NCBI GenBank assembly: GCA_026225275.1
Contig: JAMFSL010000150.1
Coordinates: 1-58,182 of the forward strand
Length of the DNA stretch: 58,182 bases
Origin: Puia dinghuensis
Lineage (GTDB): Bacteria; Bacteroidota; Bacteroidia; Chitinophagales; Chitinophagaceae
Direction of reading: 5' to 3'
Of this stretch, positions 8,383 through 17,191 are shown piece by piece. The translations under genes and the position numbers were made by a program. How positions within the stretch are numbered: position 1 is the first letter of the stretch; each line of letters starts with the position of its first letter. The notes under the pieces are model-generated. The model was given only the letters and a program-made list of their open reading frames with translations, did not search any database and was not told the origin of the DNA.

Positions 8383-8440
8383 TTTCTTTTTCAGACCGAT
8401 TTCAGGTACTTCTTTTTAGGTCTGATGAATCAAATTATTT

Positions 8441-8448
8441 TATCTTTA
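8441..8448 (+). promoter_or_regulatory. Possible -7 box of the regulator gene
   Basis: TATCTTTA matches TAnnTTTG at seven of eight positions. It would start transcription near 8455 and so favours the ATG at 8478 over the in-frame TTG at 8451 as the start codon of the regulator. No clear -33 element is visible. Confidence 0.35.
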
Positions 8449-8477
8449 GGTTGAAGGACGTATTAAAAGTATTTGGA

Positions 8478-11393
8478 ATGAGATTGAGTCTAACTGCCTG
8501 CCTGTTTTGCTTCACCCTGGTCTGCCATAGCCAGAATACCATAGGAATCCCGGATATCATTAATTATTCGCGGGATCTCTATAATGCCGGTACCCAGAAC
8601 AGGGGTATCGTGCAGGATAAGAATGGGGTGATGTACTTTGCCAACTATGAGGGGCTCCTCACTTTTGACGGCAATTACTGGAAAAACTACCCTCTCCCTA
8701 ACAAGACAGTAGTCCGAAGCATTGCGCTGGGTAAAGACAACCGGATCTATGCCGGCGGACAAGACGATTTTGGCTATTTTTCCCCCGACAGCCATGGTAA
8801 GCTGGTCTATACCTCCCTGAAAAGCCTGTTGACGGAGAAAAATTACTCGTTCTCGGATGTCTGGAATATCGTTCCCTACGGAAATGACGTCTTTTTCTTG
8901 TGCCGGGAGAAAATCTTTCAGTTGAACAACAAGTCGATTACCGTGTATCCCGCGGTTTCCGATTGGCTATACCTGGGAGAAAGCAACGGCCAGCTGATCG
9001 CCCAGGACCAGCGGAACGGACTCCTGGAATTCAAAGATGGGTTATGGGCGCCATTTGTGCAGGAGAGCGCCCTTCCTGCCACCTGCCTGGTCACGAGCAT
9101 CTTCCCTTTCGGCAAGGACAGCTCCTTTATGTGCACAGTGAATACCGGCTTTTATATTCTTGCGGGGAAAAAGATCACTCCATTTCATTTCAACGGGCCG
9201 AATCCCTTTACTAATGAGCGCGTTTTAACGGCTATTTCGGTCAGCAATGACTGGCTGGCCATCGGGACCAACCTGGATGGCACTTATATCGTGAACAAAA
9301 AGGGGGAGATTATCCAAAATCTTTCCCGTAAGGAGGGGCTGCAGAACAACAATATCCTGGATCTTTTCCTGGACAAAAACAAGAATCTCTGGCTGGGACT
9401 TGACAACGGTATCGATTTTATCGCCTATAATAATGCCATCAAGCATATTTACCCTGAAAAGCTGAATGAAGGATTGGGTTATATTGCCTACATCTATAAC
9501 AAAGAGCTGTTTGTGGGGACTTCCAACGGGCTGTACAGTTTGCCGACAGAAGAAAAGCAAGACCTCAGTTTTTTGCGGGGTGAATTTAAATCCATTCCCG
9601 GAACCAAGGGTTCGACCTGGGGGTTATCGGAGGTAAACGGTAGTCTCCTGTTGGGTCATCATGATGGCGCGTTCCGGATCAAAAACGACCGGCTGATCAC
9701 TATCGATACGGGAACTTCCTATTGGGGATTCATTCCTTTTTCCAATGTGCTGCCCTCCTCGTTGATCCTGGGAGGCGACGATAAGGGGGTCGATTTAATC
9801 AGATATGAAAACGATCGTTTTACGTCAATGGGCAATATTCCCGGGTTTGAAGCCAGCGCCCAGTTCATGGCCATGGACAACAACAATATGGCTTGGATAG
9901 CCCATCCCTATCGCGGGGTCTACAAACTGGATCTGAATGATACGGCGCATATCAAGTTTAAATTATATACCGGAAAGAATGGTCTGCCATCCTACCTGAA
10001 GAATCACCTTTTTAAAATAAAGAACCATATCGTGGTGGCGACAGAAAAGGGCGTCTACGAATACAACGCGCAGGCGGACTCTTTCGAATTATCCGCCTAT
10101 TTCAAGCCTTTCTTTGGAGAAAAGAATATCCGATACCTGAGAGAGGATGGGGCGGGCAACATCTGGTTCATAGAGGATAATAGCCTGGGCATCGTTGACC
10201 TGTCGGGACCACAGCCGGAGACTATCTATTTCCCGGAGCTGAGCGGCAAGCTGGTAGCCGATTATGAGCTCATTTATCCCTATGATAAATACAACGTATT
10301 CGTTGGCGCTGAAAAGGGATTCTATCATATCAATTATGAAGAATACAAGCAGAACCGGTACCCGATACAGGCAGGGATCCGGGCCGTCAGGGTATTTGGC
10401 AAAACGGACAGTCTTTTGTACAGCGGTTATTTCGGTGAAGTGGGGGACAGTTTGGATCAACCACCTGCAGCGGTGTACAGCATCCCGTTCAAATGGAATT
10501 CCCTGCATTTTGAATATACTTCCCCTATGTACGCGGCGCAGAGCAGTATCTTGTACAGTTATAATTTGAAAGGATTCGACAAGGACTGGTCGGCATGGTC
10601 GAAGAAAACGGAGAAGGAATATACCAATTTGCCGGCCGGTACTTATACTTTCCAGATCAAAGCCAAAAGCAATCTTGGCAACGAATCGGCAGTCACCGAA
10701 TATTCCTTTACCATTCTGCCGCCGTGGTATCAAACCGGCTGGGCTTATCTATTGTATACCTTGTTATTTTCCGGCCTTGTCTACCTGCTATATTACTGGC
10801 AGCGGCGGATATTCGTCCAGCAGCAGAAGCGGCACGAGGATGAACAGAAGCGGCTGCAATACCTGCATCAGCTGGAGATGGAAAAGTCAGAGAAAGAGAT
10901 TGTCAGTCTGAAGAATGAGAAGCTGGAGGCGGAGATCGAGCATAAGAATACCGAGCTGGCTTCGGCCGCCATGCACCTGGTCCAGAAGGGCGAATTGCTG
11001 AGTAATATCCGGGAAGAACTCATCCGGATGAAAAAGGGGGTGAATGGGGACGGTTCGTCGGACGAATTCAAAAAAATGCTCCGGATATTAGGCGAGGAGA
11101 ACAAGATGGACAAGGACTGGGAGCAGTTTGCTGTTCACTTCGACAAAGTACACAGCGATTTCCTGCAGATCCTGAAGGCAACTTATCCAGTGCTCAGCTC
11201 TCATGAGCTGAAGCTATGCGCCTATCTGCGGATGAATCTTTCCAGTAAGGAAATTGCGCAGTTGGAGAATATCTCTGTACGAGGGGTGGAGATCAGCCGC
11301 TATCGGTTGAGGAAGAAGCTGAAGATCCCGACGGAGATCAACTTATTCGACTTCCTGATGGAGCTGCATTCGAGAGGAAAAAATGGCGCGTAA
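8478..11393 (+). CDS. Membrane-spanning propeller/Y_Y_Y/LuxR-HTH transcriptional regulator
   Basis: The predicted product (about 971 residues) has a signal peptide (MRLSLTACLFCFTLVCHS), a two-domain beta-propeller region of the 'two-component regulator propeller' type (about 25-630; repeats such as DKNKNLWLGLDNG and DGAGNIWFIEDNS), a Y_Y_Y domain (about 670-755, ending YTFQIKAKSNLGNES), one transmembrane helix (about 765-785), a coiled coil (about 790-850) and a C-terminal LuxR-like HTH (LSSHELKLCAYLRMNLSSKEIAQLENIS). No histidine kinase or receiver domain is present, so a periplasmic ligand signal would pass straight to the DNA-binding domain in one protein. Its position inside the locus makes it the likely reader of operator arrays A-C; that link is inference. 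Confidence 0.9.
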   Translation: MRLSLTACLFCFTLVCHSQNTIGIPDIINYSRDLYNAGTQNRGIVQDKNGVMYFANYEGLLTFDGNYWKNYPLPNKTVVRSIALGKDNRIYAGGQDDFGYFSPDSHGKLVYTSLKSLLTEKNYSFSDVWNIVPYGNDVFFLCREKIFQLNNKSITVYPAVSDWLYLGESNGQLIAQDQRNGLLEFKDGLWAPFVQESALPATCLVTSIFPFGKDSSFMCTVNTGFYILAGKKITPFHFNGPNPFTNERVLTAISVSNDWLAIGTNLDGTYIVNKKGEIIQNLSRKEGLQNNNILDLFLDKNKNLWLGLDNGIDFIAYNNAIKHIYPEKLNEGLGYIAYIYNKELFVGTSNGLYSLPTEEKQDLSFLRGEFKSIPGTKGSTWGLSEVNGSLLLGHHDGAFRIKNDRLITIDTGTSYWGFIPFSNVLPSSLILGGDDKGVDLIRYENDRFTSMGNIPGFEASAQFMAMDNNNMAWIAHPYRGVYKLDLNDTAHIKFKLYTGKNGLPSYLKNHLFKIKNHIVVATEKGVYEYNAQADSFELSAYFKPFFGEKNIRYLREDGAGNIWFIEDNSLGIVDLSGPQPETIYFPELSGKLVADYELIYPYDKYNVFVGAEKGFYHINYEEYKQNRYPIQAGIRAVRVFGKTDSLLYSGYFGEVGDSLDQPPAAVYSIPFKWNSLHFEYTSPMYAAQSSILYSYNLKGFDKDWSAWSKKTEKEYTNLPAGTYTFQIKAKSNLGNESAVTEYSFTILPPWYQTGWAYLLYTLLFSGLVYLLYYWQRRIFVQQQKRHEDEQKRLQYLHQLEMEKSEKEIVSLKNEKLEAEIEHKNTELASAAMHLVQKGELLSNIREELIRMKKGVNGDGSSDEFKKMLRILGEENKMDKDWEQFAVHFDKVHSDFLQILKATYPVLSSHELKLCAYLRMNLSSKEIAQLENISVRGVEISRYRLRKKLKIPTEINLFDFLMELHSRGKNGA

Positions 11394-11420
11394 AAAAAGG
11401 CGCCCCTTTTCGGGGGCGCC
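11392..11420 (-). terminator. Intrinsic terminator of the second isomerase-like gene, overlapping the regulator stop
   Basis: GGCGCCCC (11399-11406) and GGGGCGCC (11413-11420) form an 8-bp GC stem. On the minus strand it is followed by a run of seven T (11398-11392), which lies in the stop codon of the convergent regulator gene. It should stop transcripts from 11476-12393. On the plus strand the hairpin directly follows the regulator stop codon but lacks a strong T tract. Confidence 0.75.
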
Positions 11421-11475
11421 CGGCGGAAAATATTATCGGGATTCGTTGCGATGCTGCGGACCCGATCTCGTCCTG

Positions 11476-12393
11476 CTATACCAAATTTGACTTGATATAC
11501 GTGATACTGTCGGTAATCGCATCGAATGGGGAACCGGGGGTTCTGTCCTGTTCGACAAACCAATATTGCAAACCGGCCGTTTTGGCCTGCGTGAAAATCT
11601 TTTTGAAGTCGATAGTGCCTGTACCAACGGCAGCGGTATCGTAAGGGGCCGTTTTCGCCACGTCTTTCAGATGCCAGAGCGGGAACCGTCCCGGATGTTC
11701 CTGGAAGATCTTGATCGGATCGTGACCCGCCTTCGTAACCCAGAAAAGATCCAGTTCGAATTTCACGAGTTTAGGATCGGTATTCTGAAGCAGCACCTGG
11801 TAAGGGAGGGTGGCGCCATATTGCGGATCGAATTCAAAGTCGTGGTTATGGTAGCAGAATTGGATACCGGCCGCTTTACATTTTTCACCGGCGACATTGA
11901 AGTCGGCGGCCATCTTCTTATAATGGTCGAGACCTACGCGTTCTTTTGGCGAGAGCCACGCGCATACCATATATTTAATCCCCAGCGTGTGGGCATCGGC
12001 TACGGTTTTGTCCCAGTCGTGCAGGATAGTGCCGTTGAAAACGCCGTCGGTGAGCGCAGGGGCCCCGGAAGGATCTTCGCCGAAACGGTAATGGCAGCTA
12101 CGCATGATCAGGCCATTGTTTTTCAATACCCCGGCAAAAGTTTGCGGGTCCATGCCGTAGAATTTTTCCGTTCCGGTATAAGTGGCCCCTTCCATAGAAT
12201 TATACCCGATCTGGGCGACCTTTGCCAGTGTCCCGGTGGGGTCTTTGGCCATAGCGTCCCGGACGGTATACAATTGCAGGCCGAGGGCCTTCGTATCTCT
12301 GTCGGGTCTTACAAAAGAGGAGAGACCCGGAACTGCCAGGACTCCGGCAGAATAAAAAGAGGCGCTTTTGAGAAAAGATCTTCTGGTATGCAT
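11476..12393 (-). CDS. Tat-exported sugar isomerase/epimerase-like TIM barrel, copy 2
   Basis: The 305-residue protein begins MHTRRSFLKSASF, a twin-arginine signal, followed by GVLAVPGLSSF. The mature part is an AP-endonuclease-2/xylose-isomerase-like barrel with LGLQLYTVRDA, FCYHNHDFEF, FELDLFWVTKAGHDP, LWHLKDVAK and YWFVEQD. It is a clear paralogue of the product of 5739-6614, which has a different N-terminal signal. Tat export implies folding, probably with metal, in the cytoplasm. It is monocistronic, with its own promoter, operator array C and terminator. Relatives act on sugars, inositols or 3-keto-glycosides; the actual substrate is unknown. Confidence 0.87.
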   Translation of the reverse strand: MHTRRSFLKSASFYSAGVLAVPGLSSFVRPDRDTKALGLQLYTVRDAMAKDPTGTLAKVAQIGYNSMEGATYTGTEKFYGMDPQTFAGVLKNNGLIMRSCHYRFGEDPSGAPALTDGVFNGTILHDWDKTVADAHTLGIKYMVCAWLSPKERVGLDHYKKMAADFNVAGEKCKAAGIQFCYHNHDFEFDPQYGATLPYQVLLQNTDPKLVKFELDLFWVTKAGHDPIKIFQEHPGRFPLWHLKDVAKTAPYDTAAVGTGTIDFKKIFTQAKTAGLQYWFVEQDRTPGSPFDAITDSITYIKSNLV

Positions 12394-12437
12394 ATCGTTT
12401 TTTTTGAGCCCTTCGGCCCGGTGATGAGTTACAATAC

Positions 12438-12445
12438 CGAATTTA
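12438..12445 (-). promoter_or_regulatory. Probable -7 box of the second isomerase-like gene
   Basis: TAAATTCG on the minus strand differs from TAnnTTTG at one position. It was found by looking at the spacing seen at the other two promoters: it lies 45 bases from the ATG and 32 bp from the first operator repeat. The shared spacing is stronger evidence than the motif alone. Confidence 0.55.
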
Positions 12446-12476
12446 CATTGCCGGCGTCCACGGCCCTATTCCGGCA

Positions 12477-12537
12477 CTACATCAAGACTACATCATGCTA
12501 TGATGAAGCAGTATTTCACCACATCATCCTTACATCA
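12477..12537 (-). promoter_or_regulatory. Operator array C: two pairs of ACATC direct repeats, shorter gap
   Basis: Plus-strand pairs are CTACATCAAGACTACATCA (12477-12495) and CCACATCATCCTTACATCA (12519-12537). Cores start at 12479, 12490, 12521 and 12532: spacings 11, 31 and 11 bp. The central gap is 11 bp shorter than in arrays A and B, about one helical turn, so all half-sites stay on the same face of the DNA. The array lies between the divergent isomerase-like and thioredoxin-like genes; its spacing to the -7 box ties it to the isomerase-like gene. Confidence 0.72.
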
Positions 12538-12606
12538 ATACCCTGAAAGTAGCGATTCAGCGGGAATTTAAGGCTGCAAAATTGTAACTTCCATAAAATA
12601 TGCCAT

Positions 12607-13755
12607 ATGAAATTGCATTCTATCCTCCCTGCATTCTTTGTGCTGTTGTTGTGTTGCGCCGGGTTTATCCGGCCTACAGTTAACCTGCCTGCTCTTGGCG
12701 GTGATCATCCTACTTTAGCTATCGGGGCGTCCGCGCCGGATTTTTCGTTGATGGGCACCGATGGAAAGACCTATAGTCTGGCCTCCTTCAAGAATGCCAA
12801 AGTGCTGGTCGTTGTGTTTACGTGTAATCATTGCCCTACCGCTCAGGCATATGAGGACAGAATCATTCAGTTGACAAAAGATTACAAAGATAAGGGGGTG
12901 GCGGTGCTGGCTATTATGCCCAATGACCCTACATCCATCCAGCTGAGTGAGTTGGGCTATACGGATATGGGTGATAGCTTCGACGAGATGAAGCGCCGGG
13001 CGGCCGAAAAACATTATAATTTTCCCTATCTGTTTGACGGAAAGACCGAGACTGCCGCCCATGCCTACGGACCGATAGCGACGCCGCATGTCTTCATTTT
13101 CGACCAGGCCCGCAAGCTGCGGTATAGCGGCCGGATAGACGACGTAGAGAAACCGACGAAAACGCCGCATACGCAGGATACCCGCAATGCGCTCGATCAA
13201 CTGCTGGCAGGGCAGCCTGTGGCAGAGCCGACGACCAAAGTATTCGGTTGCAGCATCAAATGGGCTGAAAAGAGCGACTGGATCGAGAGGGCCAAGGAAG
13301 AATGGGCCAAGGAACCCGTTACGCTTGATACCATTACGGCCGACGGTATTAAGGAGCTGATCAAGAATAATACCGACAAACTGGTGCTGATCGATGTCTG
13401 GGCCACCTGGTGCGGCCCATGCGTGGTCGAGTTTCCCGATTTCGTCGACATGAACCGGATGTACCGGCGCAGGGACTTCAAGTTCATTAGCATCAGCGCC
13501 GATGAGCCTGCCAAAAAGGATAAAGCGTTAAAGTTCCTGCAGCAGTCCGAGGCATCTAATACCAATTACATCTTCAACATCGACGACAAGTATAAGCTGA
13601 TCGAGGCTATCGATCCCAACTGGCAGGGCGCCCTGCCGTATACCATGATCATCGAACCGGGCGGGAAGATTATTTATGCCAAGGAAGGGCCTGTCGATCC
13701 GGCTGCGATGAAGACGCTGATCGTGGATGATCCCACGATCGGGCGATATTATTGA
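12607..13755 (+). CDS. Secreted protein with two thioredoxin-fold domains
   Basis: The 382-residue protein has a signal peptide (MKLHSILPAFFVLLLCC). Residues 35-195 are an AhpC/TSA-like redoxin domain with the motif FTCNHCPTAQAYEDR, which carries a CxxC pair. Residues 235-380 are a TlpA/ResA-like thioredoxin domain with WATWCGPCVVEFPDF. A linker containing KWAEKSDWIERAKEEW joins them. Such proteins act as periplasmic thiol-disulfide reductases or peroxide-handling enzymes. Both active sites are intact, so electron transfer between the two domains is conceivable. The gene is divergent from the isomerase-like gene and convergent with the AsmA-like gene (12 nt apart). It may or may not belong to the glycan regulon. 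Confidence 0.85.
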   Translation: MKLHSILPAFFVLLLCCAGFIRPTVNLPALGGDHPTLAIGASAPDFSLMGTDGKTYSLASFKNAKVLVVVFTCNHCPTAQAYEDRIIQLTKDYKDKGVAVLAIMPNDPTSIQLSELGYTDMGDSFDEMKRRAAEKHYNFPYLFDGKTETAAHAYGPIATPHVFIFDQARKLRYSGRIDDVEKPTKTPHTQDTRNALDQLLAGQPVAEPTTKVFGCSIKWAEKSDWIERAKEEWAKEPVTLDTITADGIKELIKNNTDKLVLIDVWATWCGPCVVEFPDFVDMNRMYRRRDFKFISISADEPAKKDKALKFLQQSEASNTNYIFNIDDKYKLIEAIDPNWQGALPYTMIIEPGGKIIYAKEGPVDPAAMKTLIVDDPTIGRYY

Positions 13756-13767
13756 TGCCGGGCAGTA

Positions 13768-16700
13768 CTATTGATGCGCCGGTTTGGCGGCTTGGTTGGC
13801 GTCTGCCTTCGTAGCCTGGTCGCCATCTGCTTCCGAGTCGTCGGTTTCTGTGAGGATATCGCCTGTTTTGCTGCGGCGGATCTTGACTTCCGGTTTGTCT
13901 TCGGTGCCGATGACCGTGACAGGAATGCCGATGATGCCGAATGGCGGTAGCCCAACGCGAACATGAAGATTCAACCGGCCATCGAAACTGGTCTGGCCTT
14001 CCATCCGGAGGTGAAAGAGTGAGACTTTCATTCGGGTGCGCTGAATGTTGATGATATTATTGTTGATCGTCGATTTGACCTGAACCCCAGCAAGATCGGG
14101 GTCATTGACATCCTTATTGGTTTGTTTGCTGACTTCACCGAACATTTTCATGCCTTTCACCTTCACTTTACTGAGGGTAATCGTTCCGCCGCCTTTGAGG
14201 GAAGGGTAGACGGGATGCATATTGCCATCCAGCCGGCCTGAGAGTTTATAGTCAAGGGAAATGATGCCTTGCGCGTTGGCGGCGGAGCTGGCCAGGTCGC
14301 GGAAGAGCTTAACCTCTGTATAGGCACGGTGGACGTCGAAGTTTTTGGCATTGAGATGATAATCGAATGTTGCGCTGTGCGGAGATTCACTAGCATAAGT
14401 TGCGTTCATTTCAATTGGTGCGCCGACGAGGACGAATGTCGTGGTGTCGAGGTGCATGACGCCGCTGTCGAGGCTTACTCCGCCCCGGAAGCTGTCGATC
14501 TCGAGTCCATCATACCTGAGCCTGCCGATGTGAGCATGGAAGCCCACGGCGAGGTTATCGGGAACGATGATGACGCCGGTCGAGTCGTGACCCGACTGGG
14601 GTTTCGTGATAGAGGTGCCGTGCGGGTCTGCTGCCATTGCCGAATCACTTTTTCCGGAGGTCGTGGCGGAGTTCTGGCCGGTGGCTGAGTTTGTGGCGTT
14701 TGCCGGTGCACTGGCGGTTTTGCCGGCAAAGGCCATGAGCTGATCGACCGCCATGTCATTGCTGTAAAGGTTAAAATTCCCATGAAGGAGTTCTCCTTTT
14801 TTCGTCATATAACCGATGACATCTGTCAGCCAGCCATCGAGCGTGAAATTAGTTTTCCCGTAGGTGGCGTTGAATTTGTCGAACCACATCTTATCCTGGT
14901 TAAACCTGAATAGCCCGGTGTGGATGTGGAATGGCAGCGGGAAGAGCTCGGACGATACCTTCAATTCTTCCATTTTCATAGTTCCTTCATTGAAGAGCCG
15001 GTCATAATGTCCGGTTGTCGCATCGCTTTCCCGGCCACGAAGCGAGAAGTCGGTGGCGATCAGGCCTGTGACCTGATAGTCTTTCAGGCCAAACACGCGG
15101 CTGATCTTGCCGATATCGAGCGTTCCGCGTGACTGAATATTATACAGCAGGTTGTCAAAATCTTTCAAATCCGCCTTTACCATGAATGGCTGTCCTTCGA
15201 ACATAAATGAAAAGGGTGTCAGCGCTACATCGAGATCCTTGATGGAGCCGTCCGTATTGGTGACTGTGGCGCTGACCTGAATGTCCTGCAGGGGATGCGG
15301 ATAGTATTTTGTTTTGACGCGACCGTTACTGAGTTTCAACTCGGCGCGAGTAACCGGAAAGCGGTGAGCGGAGGGCGAATAGTTGCCTTTGGTCCGGATG
15401 TGGACCGCCAGGTCGCCCGCCACTTCCATGCTGTCCTTCTCCAGTGGATACACTTTATCGATATCCGAAAGATGAAAGACTGTTTCCAGACTGGCATCGA
15501 TCGGAAGAGGACGCGCGAGGGCGCGGCCGATATCAGAAGCGGGAGCAACGTGCGAGGGCGTGGCAGGAATGGCGGCATCGGCCAGGTGAAAATACCCGTG
15601 GATGTAGCTGCTGAGGACGTTGGCGTTGAGGGTATCAAGCGAAACTTTCAGATGACGATAATCCTGGTCAGCACAGGATGCATTGAAAACAAAGCTGATA
15701 TTCCTGACGGCTTCGGGCTTCGAAGCGTATTTCAAATACCCTTCTTTGAGTGAGCTGGTGAAAACAAAATGCGGAATGCTCGAGATGACCGTGTCGATCG
15801 TTGTCTTCCGGAGGGTTTTCTTGCGGACCACACTGGTAGCATACTGACCTTCGGCATCCAGCTGACAGTCGAAGCGTCCTTTGAGATCTATGGGAGCAAT
15901 GCCGAAAGCATTGTGCAGTGCTGCGAGGTCCAGTGAGCTACGGACCTTTGCCGATACCCATGGAGACTTCAGGCCTTTGGTGTTGACGATAGCGCTGAAA
16001 TAGCCTTTGTCGAGATTGAAAAAGACCGAATCGACGTTGACCTTCAGGCTGTCTGTATTCAGGCCGGGCAGCCGTGACTGGAAGTTGAGGAATAGGTTGG
16101 TCACCGGGGCAGGCGCATTTTTATAGGAAATATAGCCGTTACGGATCTTCATGTTGAAGATCACATCAGGCATCGTGTTGGTGGAAGCAATATACTTACC
16201 CGTCAGAGAGGCATCGATGTCGCCATATCCTCTGACCTCCGTTTGACTTAGCCAGTCGACCATATTGGGCGGCAGGGCGGTGAACATATCGTGGAGATCC
16301 GAGTCGGTAGACTTCAGCTTGAAGTCCATATCATAACCATCCTTCATAAAAGCCAGCCTGCCTGTAAACGCCACGGGGAGGGTATTGATCACCAGATCGT
16401 TCTTTTGGAAAATGAAGGCGAGTGAATTAGTATTGATGCTGGTAACCAGGTCGGCCCGGAGTTTTTTGGAGACGAAGTAGGGTACACTGTCATAATTAAA
16501 ATTAATGGTATCGATCTGCATGTGAGTGTTGAGGTCGAAGACATCTTTGCTAAGGTCACCGCTGCCCTGGTAGTTGAAGTTCCGGGCGTCGATCAGCATG
16601 GGGATAGACCTGTCGTCGTAGATAACCTTACTATTTTCGATGATGATCTTCTGAATCTTTAATGAAGCGCCGGCCGAGTCGGCGGGCTGGGCAGGCGCCT

Positions 16701-17124
16701 TGCTGGGTTTGCTGTTATAAATATTGTAATTGGCATGCCCGGCGGCATCCGCCTGGATATTGATAAATGCATTCTCGAGATAGATCTTGTCGATATCCAC
16801 TTCTGAAAAAATACTGCTGAGGTCCACTCCCAGCGAGATCTCACTGGCATCGATCAGCTCTTCATCAGCGTAAGGTGCAGATCCTTTCAGCTTTACGTCA
16901 TACAACGTCAGGGTTAGGGAAGGAAAATGTTTGAAAAAAGAGAGCCGGGCGGTCGAAAAGGTCAGTTCGGTCCGGATACTATGCCGGGCCCATTGCCTGA
17001 TTTTCGAGGACACAAAACCAGGGAACAGATATGGCAGAAGGAACAGCAACAGGATCAGGCTGCCGACAGTAATGCCGGTGATTTTGAGGATTCGAAAGAG
17101 TATTCGTGGTATGCCCCGTCTCAT
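13768..17124 (-). CDS. Large AsmA-like envelope protein
   Basis: The 1118-residue product has one N-terminal transmembrane anchor (IPRILFRILKITGITVGSLILLLFLLPYLFP) followed by an AsmA family domain (LTFSTARLSFFKHFPSLTLTLYDVKLKG). The long body is repetitive beta-strand rich sequence, and an AsmA_2-type C-terminal region follows (about 900-1080: KLFRDLASSAANAQGIISLDYKLSGRL). AsmA-like proteins are thought to form long hydrophobic grooves between inner and outer membrane and carry phospholipids. An Ala/Ser/Thr-rich low-complexity insert (about 785-835) and a charged tail (TDDSEADGDQATKADANQ) are lineage decorations. The 67-nt divergent gap to the MATE gene must hold both promoters. Confidence 0.88.
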   Translation of the reverse strand: MRRGIPRILFRILKITGITVGSLILLLFLLPYLFPGFVSSKIRQWARHSIRTELTFSTARLSFFKHFPSLTLTLYDVKLKGSAPYADEELIDASEISLGVDLSSIFSEVDIDKIYLENAFINIQADAAGHANYNIYNSKPSKAPAQPADSAGASLKIQKIIIENSKVIYDDRSIPMLIDARNFNYQGSGDLSKDVFDLNTHMQIDTINFNYDSVPYFVSKKLRADLVTSINTNSLAFIFQKNDLVINTLPVAFTGRLAFMKDGYDMDFKLKSTDSDLHDMFTALPPNMVDWLSQTEVRGYGDIDASLTGKYIASTNTMPDVIFNMKIRNGYISYKNAPAPVTNLFLNFQSRLPGLNTDSLKVNVDSVFFNLDKGYFSAIVNTKGLKSPWVSAKVRSSLDLAALHNAFGIAPIDLKGRFDCQLDAEGQYATSVVRKKTLRKTTIDTVISSIPHFVFTSSLKEGYLKYASKPEAVRNISFVFNASCADQDYRHLKVSLDTLNANVLSSYIHGYFHLADAAIPATPSHVAPASDIGRALARPLPIDASLETVFHLSDIDKVYPLEKDSMEVAGDLAVHIRTKGNYSPSAHRFPVTRAELKLSNGRVKTKYYPHPLQDIQVSATVTNTDGSIKDLDVALTPFSFMFEGQPFMVKADLKDFDNLLYNIQSRGTLDIGKISRVFGLKDYQVTGLIATDFSLRGRESDATTGHYDRLFNEGTMKMEELKVSSELFPLPFHIHTGLFRFNQDKMWFDKFNATYGKTNFTLDGWLTDVIGYMTKKGELLHGNFNLYSNDMAVDQLMAFAGKTASAPANATNSATGQNSATTSGKSDSAMAADPHGTSITKPQSGHDSTGVIIVPDNLAVGFHAHIGRLRYDGLEIDSFRGGVSLDSGVMHLDTTTFVLVGAPIEMNATYASESPHSATFDYHLNAKNFDVHRAYTEVKLFRDLASSAANAQGIISLDYKLSGRLDGNMHPVYPSLKGGGTITLSKVKVKGMKMFGEVSKQTNKDVNDPDLAGVQVKSTINNNIINIQRTRMKVSLFHLRMEGQTSFDGRLNLHVRVGLPPFGIIGIPVTVIGTEDKPEVKIRRSKTGDILTETDDSEADGDQATKADANQAAKPAHQ

Positions 17125-17191
17125 ATACTATGTCTTTGAAGATGATAAGAGTAAGTATGTAGATCAAAAATAAGGCCCCGATCATGGGGAA

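Noticed and set aside
11566-12546. Plus-strand frame of 326 codons
   Set aside because: Antisense to the Tat-exported isomerase-like gene and running through operator array C; no recognisable protein features.
16979-17185. Minus-strand 68-codon frame with a hydrophobic N-terminus
   Set aside because: It overlaps the start of the AsmA-like gene in another frame and has no typical spacing or homologue that I recognise.
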